From Sulfopaludibacter sp963835555 (lineage in GTDB: Bacteria > Acidobacteriota > Terriglobia > Bryobacterales > Bryobacteraceae), in the NCBI GenBank assembly GCA_963835555.1, contig CAWIGC010000039.1:1-64000 (forward strand): a stretch of 64,000 nucleotides of DNA. Direction: 5' to 3'. Numbering within the stretch: the stretch's first letter is position 1; every line of letters begins with the position of its first letter. A program made the translations under genes and the position numbers. Shown here piece by piece: positions 9,814-17,658 of the stretch. The notes beneath the pieces are model-generated. The model saw only the letters and a program-made list of their open reading frames with translations, had not been told where the DNA came from and searched no databases.

Positions 9814-10562
9814 TGTCTTCGCCCGCCATTCTGGTTCGCGATCTCAAGAAGAGCTACGGATCGAAAGCCGCCGTGGATGGCGTAGATCTGGAAGTGCCGC
9901 GGGGCTCCTTCTTCGGATTCCTGGGAGCGAATGGCGCGGGCAAGAGCACCACCATTCGCATGCTGACCGGCCTGATTCCGGCCGACAGCGGCTCCATCGA
10001 AATTCTCGGCCTCCCGTTGCCGGGGGAGGAACTGGAGATCAAGCGCCACATCGGACTGGTGCCGGACGAATCGCTGCTGTTCGACCGGCTTACCGGCGCC
10101 GAGTACCTGGAGTTCGTGGGCCGCATGTACAGTCTGGACCGCCCGACCGCGATTGCCCGGGGGCGCGATCTGCTGGAACTGTTCGAGTTGCAGAACGACC
10201 GCAAGATGATCGCCGAATACTCCAAGGGAATGCGCAAGCGCGTGGCCATGGCGGCATCGCTGATTCATCATCCGGAGCTGTTTCTGATGGACGAGCCATT
10301 CGAAGGCGTGGATGCCGTGGGGGCGCGCCTGATGAAGGACATCCTGCTGGATCAGGTGCGGCGCGGCGCCACCGTTTTTCTGACCACGCACGTGCTGGAG
10401 GTGGTGGAAAGGCTGTGCGACCGCGTGGCCATTATCGATACCGGCAGGATCGTCACCTCGGGCACGCTGGATGAGCTGCGCGGCGGCGGCGAATCCCTGG
10501 AAGACGCGTTCGTGCGCATGGTGGGAGCGGGGCAGATGCGGGAGCGGCTGGACTGGCTATGA
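9813..10562 (+). CDS. ABC transporter ATP-binding protein
   Basis: 249 residues, cytoplasmic ATPase. It shows Walker A GANGAGKST (residues 38-46), signature YSKGMRKRVAMAASL near residue 135, Walker B LFLMDEPFEGVD, and a switch histidine in TTHVLEVVE. The pattern is that of single-domain exporter or Nod/CcmA/YxlF-like ATPases. It overlaps the upstream methyltransferase and, through ATGA, the downstream permease, so the three form one coupled operon. Substrate unknown. Confidence 0.94.
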   Translation: MSSPAILVRDLKKSYGSKAAVDGVDLEVPRGSFFGFLGANGAGKSTTIRMLTGLIPADSGSIEILGLPLPGEELEIKRHIGLVPDESLLFDRLTGAEYLEFVGRMYSLDRPTAIARGRDLLELFELQNDRKMIAEYSKGMRKRVAMAASLIHHPELFLMDEPFEGVDAVGARLMKDILLDQVRRGATVFLTTHVLEVVERLCDRVAIIDTGRIVTSGTLDELRGGGESLEDAFVRMVGAGQMRERLDWL

Positions 10563-12163
10563 TCGCCGCCATTCTGCGCGCGCAGTGGTTGAGCATGCGC
10601 TTCGGCGGGCGCTCCAGCATCGCCGGCGCCGTCAGCGGACTGCTGTGGTACGGCCTTTGGTTTTTTGCGGGCTGCGCGGCCTGGTGGTGGACCGGGCGAG
10701 CCGCGCCGGCGACGCTGAGTTTCTACCTGCCGATCGGGCTTCTGCTGGTGTGCTTCTACTGGCAACTGGTGCCCATCCTTTCGGCCAGCATGGGGGCCTC
10801 GCTGGACATGCGAAAGCTGCTGGCTTATCCCATTCCACACGGGAATCTGTTCGTGGTGGAAGTGCTGCTGCGGCTCACCACCGGCATGGAGATGGTCCTG
10901 GTGCTGGCGGGCACGGCCGCGGGCCTTATCGCCAATCCGCACGGAGGGTGGGCCGCGGCGCCGGGCGTGCTGGCGGCCGTCGCCATCCTGGCGCTCTTTA
11001 ATCTGCTGCTCTCTTCCGGCATGCGCAGCATTCTGGAACGGCTGCTGGCGCGGCGCAAGGTGCGGGAATTCATGGCGGTGGCGATGGTGTGCGTGTGGAT
11101 GGCGCCGCGCCTGCTGGTGGAGTCGGGCTTTCATGTGAAATCGCTGGGTCCGGTGGCGCCTGCGATTCAGGCATTCGGCCTGCCCTGGACAGCGGCGGCC
11201 CATGCCGCGCTGCAGCAGTCGGCGCTGTCCTCTCTGCTGGCGCTTTCCGCATGGACGGCGCTGGCAGGCTGGTTCGGCCGCAGGCAGTTCGAACGGGGCC
11301 TGCGGTACGACGCCATTGCCGCGCAGGCTACGCCGCTCACCGCGCGCCGGAGCGGCCTGGACTTTCTCCGCGACCGCTTCTATCGCCTGCCGGGAGTGAT
11401 CTGGCGCGACCCGCTGGCGGCCATCGTGGAGAAGGAACTGCGCACCCTGGCGCGCACGCCGCGCTTCCGCATGGTATTCGTCATGGGCTTTACCTTCGGC
11501 CTGATGATGTGGGTGCCCATGGTGATCGGCCGGCATGGCAACCGGGAGGGCGCGCTGGCGCATTACTTCCTCACGGTGGTGTGCGCTTACTCGCTGACCC
11601 TGATCGGGCAAGTGACCTACTGGAACTGTTTCGGCTTCGACCGCTCCGCCGCATCGTTGTACTTCGCTGTGCCGCAACCTATCGGCGCCGTTCTGGTGGG
11701 TAAGAATATCGCCTCCGTGGTGTTCATTTATCTGGAACTGGTCATCCTTACTGCAATCACGCTGGTGCTGGGCATGCTTACGGGGTGGGAGCAATGGATC
11801 GAGGCCGTGGTGGTGATCGGCATCTGCTCGCTGTACGTGCTGGCGATCGGGAACTACTCCTCGGTGCAGTATCCGCGGGCGCTCCACGCCGAACGGGTCT
11901 CGCAGGGCGGAAGCTCCAGCCGCTTCCAGGGAGTCCTGCTGCTGTTCTACCCGGTGGCGCTGCTGCCGGTGGTTTTGGCTTACCTGGCGCGCTACGCCTT
12001 CGATAGCCCGCTGGCCTTCTGGGTAGCTCTGGTATTTGCGGCGGCCATCGGCGTCACGGTGTACCGGCTGGGACTGGAATCGGCCGTCAAGACAGCGGGC
12101 CGCCGCCGGGAGCAGATCCTGCAGGATCTCTCGCAAGGCGACGGCCCGGTGATTTCAGGTTGA
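10559..12163 (+). CDS. ABC transporter permease, large multi-pass membrane protein
   Basis: 534 residues with many hydrophobic segments (for example WYGLWFFAGCAAWWW, LPIGLLLVCFYWQLVPIL, VFVMGFTFGLMMWVPMVIG). It starts within the ATGA overlap of the ATPase gene and is surely its partner. It resembles the ABC-2/ExsP-type permeases found with CcmA-like ATPases rather than the FtsX type. No substrate motif is visible. It converges on mdh with a 6-nt gap. Confidence 0.85.
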   Translation: MIAAILRAQWLSMRFGGRSSIAGAVSGLLWYGLWFFAGCAAWWWTGRAAPATLSFYLPIGLLLVCFYWQLVPILSASMGASLDMRKLLAYPIPHGNLFVVEVLLRLTTGMEMVLVLAGTAAGLIANPHGGWAAAPGVLAAVAILALFNLLLSSGMRSILERLLARRKVREFMAVAMVCVWMAPRLLVESGFHVKSLGPVAPAIQAFGLPWTAAAHAALQQSALSSLLALSAWTALAGWFGRRQFERGLRYDAIAAQATPLTARRSGLDFLRDRFYRLPGVIWRDPLAAIVEKELRTLARTPRFRMVFVMGFTFGLMMWVPMVIGRHGNREGALAHYFLTVVCAYSLTLIGQVTYWNCFGFDRSAASLYFAVPQPIGAVLVGKNIASVVFIYLELVILTAITLVLGMLTGWEQWIEAVVVIGICSLYVLAIGNYSSVQYPRALHAERVSQGGSSSRFQGVLLLFYPVALLPVVLAYLARYAFDSPLAFWVALVFAAAIGVTVYRLGLESAVKTAGRRREQILQDLSQGDGPVISG

Positions 12164-12169
12164 GCGGCG

Positions 12170-13099
12170 CTACTTCTTGTTCAGGACGTCCACAAGTTCC
12201 TGGACGGCAGCGGCGCTCTTCTTCAGCAGAGCCTGCTCGTCGGGAGTGAGCGAGATCTCGTAGATCTTCTCGATACCCATGGCCCCGAGTTTCACCGGGA
12301 CGCCGACGAACAAGCCGTTGATGCCGTATTCGCCTTCCAGATAGGCGGCGCAGGGCAGAACCTTCTTCTTGTCCTTGAGGATGGATTCGGCCATCTCGAC
12401 GGCGGCGGCGGACGGGGCGTAGTAGGCGCTGCCGGTCTTGAGGTACTTCACGATTTCAGCGCCGCCATTGCGGGTGCGGGTCACGATCCGATCGATGGTG
12501 GCCTGATCCATGAGTTCGGTGAGCGGGATGCCCGAGACGCCGGAAAGGCGCACCAGGGGCACCATGGTATCGCCGTGGCCGCCCATGACGACGGCGGTGA
12601 CATTCTCGACCGAAACCTTCAACTCCATGGCGATGAAGGTGCGGAAGCGGGCGCTATCCAGCACGCCGGCCATGCCCACCACGCGGTTCCTGCTGAATTT
12701 CGAGACCCCATACGCCGCCTGCGCCATGGCGTCCAGCGGATTGGTCACCACGATGATGATGCAGTTGGGCGAATATTTGGCTACCTGTTCGGTGGCGGTC
12801 TTCACCACATCGTAATTGGCCAGGAGCAAATCGTCGCGGCTCATGCCAGGCTTGCGCGGGAACCCCGCGGTGATGATGGCGATATCGGAATTCGCGGTGG
12901 GCTCGTAATCGTTCGCGCCCGTCACCATCACGTCGTAGCCCTGGATCGGACCGGACTGGAGCAGATCGAGCCCCTTGCCCTGAGGAACACCCTCTACCAC
13001 GTCCACCAGGACGACGTCGGCGAGTTCCTTATCGGCAATGCGCACCGCGCAATTGGCGCCGACGTTCCCGGCGCCCACAACCGTAACTTTGTTTCGCAA
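12170..13099 (-). CDS. mdh: Malate dehydrogenase (LDH-like type)
   Basis: Oxidises malate to oxaloacetate with NAD in the TCA cycle. 309 residues with the NAD-binding GAGNVGANCA near residue 9. The substrate-specificity loop is GFPRKPGMSRDDL, with arginines as in malate rather than lactate dehydrogenases. VVTNPLDAMAQAAY follows, then the catalytic histidine in VMGGHGDTMVPLVRL. It starts at TTG 13099, supported by AGAGGA about 8 nt upstream (13111-13106 region). Intact and probably monocistronic. Confidence 0.96.
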   Translation of the reverse strand: MRNKVTVVGAGNVGANCAVRIADKELADVVLVDVVEGVPQGKGLDLLQSGPIQGYDVMVTGANDYEPTANSDIAIITAGFPRKPGMSRDDLLLANYDVVKTATEQVAKYSPNCIIIVVTNPLDAMAQAAYGVSKFSRNRVVGMAGVLDSARFRTFIAMELKVSVENVTAVVMGGHGDTMVPLVRLSGVSGIPLTELMDQATIDRIVTRTRNGGAEIVKYLKTGSAYYAPSAAAVEMAESILKDKKKVLPCAAYLEGEYGINGLFVGVPVKLGAMGIEKIYEISLTPDEQALLKKSAAAVQELVDVLNKK

Positions 13100-13159
13100 A
13101 GTAAGTTCCTCTTTTCTATGGTTCTGACGACGAAACCAGATTATAACAACGGGCTCACG

Positions 13160-15173
13160 CTACCAGACGCGGCAGGCGTTGGCGCTGACCATGGGCTGGC
13201 CGGCCTTGCAGGCATAGGCCTTTTGGAACTCGGGCATATTCTGCAGCGTGCCATCGACGCGGAAGCGGCCGGGCGAGTGCGGATCGGTCATGGCGCGGGG
13301 GCGCGGCTTCTTCCGGCCGCACGTTTTCGCACCACACCTGCGCGAAACCCACGAAGAAGCGCTGTTCCGGCGTGAGGCCGTCCACCACTTCCTTTTTACC
13401 CTTCAAAGTATCCTCCAGGGCCATGTAAGCCACACGCAATCCGCCGTTATCGGCGCTGTTCTCACCGAGCGTCAGCTTGCCATTGAGCTTCACATCGTCC
13501 ACGGAAGTGAAGGCGGAATATTCATTGGCGATGCAGGCGGCGCGCTTTTCGAATTCGGCGCCGTCCTGGGGGGTCCACCAATCGCGAAGGTTGCCGTCGC
13601 CATCGAACTTGCGGCCCTGGTCGTCAAAGCCGTGGGTCATTTCGTGGCCGATCACCGCGCCCACCCCGCCGTAGTTCACGGCCATGATCGCGGCGGGGAT
13701 CGAAGAAGGGCGACTGGAGAATGCCGGCGGGGAAATTGATGCTGTTCTGCTGCGGGCTATAGAAGGCGTTGACGGTGGGCGTGCTCATGCCCCATTCGGT
13801 CTTGTCGGTAGGGGAGCCGATCTTTTCGATTTGCCGGTTGCGCAGGACCCCGGCGAGGCGCTGCGAATTGCCGAAATAGTCGTCGCGCTTGATTTCGACA
13901 TTCCCGTAGTCGCGCCATTTGCGCGGATAGCCCACATTGTTAGTGATGGCCTGGAGTTTGACGAGCGCGGCCTTTTTGGTGGCATCGGTCATCCAGTCGA
14001 GGGTCTTGATATCCTCGCCGAGGGCCTTTTCGAGGGCCTCCACCAGTTGCGTGATCTGCGCCTTGGCATCGGGACCGAAGGTCTGCTCGATGTACTTCTG
14101 GCCGACCAGGTCGCCGAGGGAGCGGTCCACCATCTGGACGCAGCGGAACTGGCGCGGGCGCTCCTGCGGGACGCCGGTGAGGTAATGCTGCCAGAAATCG
14201 AACGCCTCCTTCTCGAAGGCGTCGGGCAGCAGCGGGGCGTAGGAGCGGAGAACATGGAAGGCAAAGTAGGCTCTCCAGGCGTCGATGGGCTGGCCGCGGA
14301 GGGTGGATTCGAGCTGCTTCAGGTAATCGGGGTTGCTGACATTCAGGGTGTCGAACGCGGGGGCATCGACCAGCTTGAAAAACGCATCCCAGCCGAAATC
14401 GGGCGCCAGGTCATCGAGCGCCTGCCGGCTCATGATGTGGTAGCGCTTGTTGGGATCGCGCATGGCCACGCGGTCGGCAGACGCGCGGGCGATGATGGTT
14501 TCGAACTCGAGCACGGATTGCGCGCCCTGGGCGGCGCATTTCGGGCGTGGCGCCGGCCAGCATGAAGAGGTTCTTGATGTGCTGCAAATAGTGCTGGCGG
14601 ATCTCGACGCTCTTCGGGTCGGTCTTGAGATAGTAATCGCGATCGGGCAGGGAGAGGCCGCCCTGACCCACGGTGGCGATGGTTTTGGTGGAATCCTTGG
14701 CGTCCGGCTGGGCGCCGAAGCTGAAGAGCACGGCAATACCCAGGCGCTGCAGGGCGGCGGTTTCGCGCACGACATCACTGGCATCGTTAACGGTGTTGAT
14801 GTCGTCGAGGATCGGGCTTCACGGGGGCGAGGCCGCGGCGATTGATGGCCTGGGTATCCATGCAGGCGGCGAAGGCGTCGCCAATTTTCTGATCGATGGC
14901 GCTGCGGCGGGGCCGCACTACGGAGGCTCCCTGGATGATATCCAGCTCGACTTTCTCGTTGCGGTCCTGCAGTTCGCCGAAGCGTCCCCAGCGGGAGCGG
15001 TCGGCGGGGAGGGGATTGCTCTTGACCCAGTTGCCGCAGGCATACTGATAGAAATCGACGCAAGGGTCGACGGATTTGTTCATGGCAGCGGCATCCACAC
15101 TGCTGGCTGCCGGGCCGGCCGCCAAGGCCAACAGAGGCAGGGAAAGAGAAATAAGCGCGATTCGAAACTTCAT
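13160..15173 (-). CDS. M13 family metallopeptidase (neprilysin/PepO-like), four frameshifts
   Basis: Secreted zinc endopeptidase of about 670 residues. Signal peptide MKFRIALISLSLPLLALAAG; M13 N-terminal signature SVDPCVDFYQYACGNWV; C-terminal zinc region GAVIGHEMTHGFDDQGRKFD and GENSADNGGLR; final residues CRVW as in the family. The reading frame shifts near 14810, 14545, 13692 and 13305. Each is repaired by removing one base, two of them in C runs (CCCC near 13692, CCCCC near 13305), and 2014 nt modulo 3 fits four insertions. Everything between is well conserved, so sequence error is likelier than decay. It is divergent from hemH. Confidence 0.88.
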
Positions 15174-15265
15174 GATTTTGGACTCGAAGTACTGATTCTA
15201 ACGCGCCTCAGCCAGCCGTGCGCGCGCCGGTGAGGGGACCGCTTCGATTCTGCAACAATAGCAGG

Positions 15266-16259
15266 TTGGACTACCAAGCCATTCTTATTCTTTCATTCGG
15301 CGGTCCGGAGAAAACCGCCGATGTAATTCCGTTTCTGGAGAACGTGGTGCGCGGGCGCAATGTGCCTCGCGAGCGGCTTCTGCAGGTGGCGGAGCACTAC
15401 TACCATTTTGACGGCAGGAGCCCCATCAACGACCACTGCCGGGAACTGATCGCGGCGTTATCGCAAGAGGTGACACTGCCGGTCTATTGGGGCAATCGCA
15501 ACTGGCACCCTATGCTGGCGGACACACTGCGCCAGATGGGGGCGGACGGCATCCGGCGGGCGCTGGCGGTGGCCACGTCGGCGTACCCTTCTTACTCGGG
15601 ATGCCGCCAGTATCTGGAAAACATCGAGAAAGCGCGCGCCGAAGCCGGCGAACGCGCTCCGGCGATTGACAAGCTGCCGCCGTTCCACGCCCATCCGCTT
15701 TTTGTGGAGGCCAATAGCGACCGTGTCCGCACCGCGCTGCAACAGATACCGGGCGAGAACCGGGCGGCGGCGCAGGCTGGTCTACACAGCGCACAGCATC
15801 CCGATGGCGATGGCGTCCACGTGCCGGTATGAAGAGAGCCTGCTGGCGACGGCGCGCGCGGTGGCGGAGCAGGTGGGGCACGACGAATGGGACCTGGTGT
15901 GGCAGAGCCGCAGCGGTCCGCCTGCGCAGCCGTGGCTGGAGCCCGACATTCTGGAACATCTGCGGGGGCTGGCCGAGAATGGCGTGCAGGATGTGGTGGC
16001 CGCGCCCATCGGGTTCCTCTCCGATCATCTGGAAGTGCTGTACGACCTGGACGTGGAGGCCTCCGCCCTGGCCCGGGAGCTGGGCTTGAATTTTGTGCGC
16101 GCCGGGACGGTGGGGACGCACCCGCTGGTGGTCCGCATGTTGCGGGAGCTGATTGAAGAGCGGCTGGCGGCGGCGGAGGCGGCGGTTTGCGCGGTGGATT
16201 GCTGCCCGGGGCCGGAGCGCTTCGCGCGCGGGACCGGCGCGCTTCGCGGTGGGGGTTAG
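15266..16259 (+). CDS. hemH: Ferrochelatase, one frameshift
   Basis: Inserts iron into the porphyrin ring in the last step of heme synthesis. It begins DYQAILILSFGGPEKTADVIPF at TTG 15266; AACAAT ends 6 nt upstream. Further family blocks are PVYWGNRNWHPMLADTLRQM, AVATSAYPSYSGCRQY and, after the shift, VYTAHSIPMAMASTCRYEES and PIGFLSDHLEVLYDLDVEA. The frame changes at about 15770 in a GCGGCGGCG stretch; one base too many fits length modulo 3. The last codons (ERFARG, ALRGGG) are made of the G-rich repeat that follows, so the repeat has extended or replaced the natural C-terminus. Confidence 0.9.
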
Positions 16260-16363
16260 GGGTGGGGGCCGGCGCGCTTCGCGCGCAGGGGTTGGGGGTG
16301 GGGGCGGCGCGCTTCGCGCGCAGGGGTTGGGGGTGGGGGTTGGGGATGGGGATGGGGGTTTAG
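16214..16363. repeat. G-rich repeat block with GCGCGCTTCGCGCGC hairpins
   Basis: A 35-bp unit, beginning CGGCGCGCTTCGCGCGCAGG and ending in GGGGG runs, occurs perfectly at 16270-16304 and 16305-16339. Degenerate copies lie at 16214-16269 inside the hemH 3' end. Each unit has a GCGCGC-TTC-GCGCGC hairpin followed by GGGGTTGGGGGTGGGGG, which can form a G-quadruplex. Positions 16323-16351 are identical to 28972-29000, so this is a dispersed element. It lies between convergent hemH and the 16369 gene. Confidence 0.8.
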
Positions 16364-16368
16364 TCAAG

Positions 16369-17004
16369 TCAGGCGGCCATGCGTTGGGGCTTTTGGGGCT
16401 TGGGGAAGAGCTTTCGGGCTTCGGCGAGGCGTTGGGCGTGTTGGACTAAGCGGGCGAGTTCGGGGGTCGAAAAATCAAAATGGGGGTAGTGGGCGAGGTC
16501 GAACGATTCTCCTTTGCTTGCCGCTAGTTGGGCTAGGAGGGTGGCTTCCTCGACGGCTTGCTGGAGGGCTTGGCGGCGCTCCTGTTGGAGTTGGCGGAGC
16601 AGGGCGATGGTTTGGAGTTCCTTGCGTTTGATGCGCTGTTCGTAGAGGCTGAGCAGGGTGCGGTTCTTGGGGTCGGCGAGCCAGATGCGGGCTTTGGCGA
16701 AAGCGGCGTCGATTTCCGGGTGGTGGGCGGTGATGGTATCGGGCTGGGTGAGGCCGAGGGAGTTGATGTTGTTGTCGAGGGCGGAGGCGTGCTTGAGACG
16801 CCAGCGGTCGTCGGCGATCTCCTGAACGAGTTCGATTTCCATGCCTCCGACGGGGGCAAGGGATTCGTGGATGTTGCGGCAGTGGGCTTTGTAGGCCACC
16901 TCGTCCTCAGGGGTGAGGATGAGGACTTGGCCTGTGAGGCCGTGGCGGTAGGCGTTCAGGGCGCGGGGATCGCGCGGTTTGGGAGCTATCAGTTGATCTT
17001 CCAT
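16369..17004 (-). CDS. Uncharacterised acidobacterial 'RHGLTG' family protein
   Basis: 211 residues, hydrophilic, without signal or membrane segment. The visible pattern is NAYRHGLTGQVLILTPEDE, then LAPVGGMEIELVQEIADDRW, then a long charged helical region (KRKELQTIALLRQLQQERRQ), probably coiled coil. Proteins with this N..HGLTG..vL..ED and P.G..E..LV..IA..W.L layout recur in acidobacterial genomes in many copies; their function is unknown to me. The start ATG 17004 has a strong RBS (GGAGGA, 6 nt spacing). The 3' end abuts the G-rich repeat block. I cannot assign a role. Confidence 0.75.
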   Translation of the reverse strand: MEDQLIAPKPRDPRALNAYRHGLTGQVLILTPEDEVAYKAHCRNIHESLAPVGGMEIELVQEIADDRWRLKHASALDNNINSLGLTQPDTITAHHPEIDAAFAKARIWLADPKNRTLLSLYEQRIKRKELQTIALLRQLQQERRQALQQAVEEATLLAQLAASKGESFDLAHYPHFDFSTPELARLVQHAQRLAEARKLFPKPQKPQRMAA

Positions 17005-17193
17005 ACTTCTTCCTCCGATTCCATTGAATCATCCGGAGTTGGGGATTCCGGGGGCGGACGGGAGTAAGTGGTTTGGCGCCAGCGAAAAGGAAAAGTCGAA
17101 CCAGTGTGATCGGGCGAGCCTACCGGCATATGTATGTTAGGCAACATTCGAACGTTTGCTTTCGCAGAGGTATGCGGCGGCGGGGATTTCTGG

Positions 17194-17244
17194 TAGGATT
17201 CCGCTATGGAAAGGTCGGAATTGCGGATCGGCAACTCGATTTAG
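17194..17244 (+). other. Candidate leaderless 12-codon leader ORF with its -10 box
   Basis: TAGGAT (17194-17199) ends 6 nt before ATG 17206, which opens a 12-codon frame (MERSELRIGNSI, stop 17242-17244). The stop is 7 nt before the start of the zinc-ribbon gene. The spacing matches the leaderless pattern seen elsewhere in the window. Whether it is translated is unknown. Confidence 0.3.
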
Positions 17245-17251
17245 GCCGCTC

Positions 17252-17602
17252 ATGTCCAAATTCAACCACCTGTTTGTGGCGAAATGCCCCCAGTGCTCGC
17301 AACGCATCGACGATGAAGCGTTCACGTGTATCAACTGCGGGAAGGGGCAGATCTGGGCCACCTTTCCGCCGATGGAAGGCGGGACCTATCTCTTTGGCTG
17401 TCACCGCTGCGGCGACATGTTTTCTTCGGTGGGCCTGTTTTGTCCGGGGTGCGGCGCGAGGATCCCGATGGACTGGGTGAGGCGGCGGCAGGCCAGCCGC
17501 ACGTTTATGCGGGCGGCGGGGGGTGTCGGGATCGTAATGGTCCTGGTTATGGCACTGATGTTTCTGCTTCTCTGGTGGACGGGCTACCGGCCGGCAAGTT
17601 AA
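17252..17602 (+). CDS. Zinc-ribbon membrane protein
   Basis: 116 residues. Four CxxC-type knuckles are visible: CPQC, CINC, CHRC and CPGC, forming two zinc ribbons in the first 70 residues. A single transmembrane segment follows near the C-terminus (GVGIVMVLVMALMFLLLWW). The topology suggests a cytoplasmic zinc ribbon tethered to the inner membrane. It starts at ATG 17252; no RBS is obvious. DUF3300 follows in the same direction after 56 nt with its own RBS. Function unknown. Confidence 0.75.
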   Translation: MSKFNHLFVAKCPQCSQRIDDEAFTCINCGKGQIWATFPPMEGGTYLFGCHRCGDMFSSVGLFCPGCGARIPMDWVRRRQASRTFMRAAGGVGIVMVLVMALMFLLLWWTGYRPAS

Positions 17603-17658
17603 ATAAGATTCATAACGCAAACGGCTTGGCGCGCATCTACAGCGTTGGAGGTAGGATT

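Noticed and set aside
10352..12136. 594-codon open frame on the minus strand opposite the ABC permease gene
   Set aside because: Its translation is rich in His, Arg and Gln and resembles no family; it is the expected antisense shadow of a high-GC gene. The plus-strand permease is coupled by ATGA to its ATPase.
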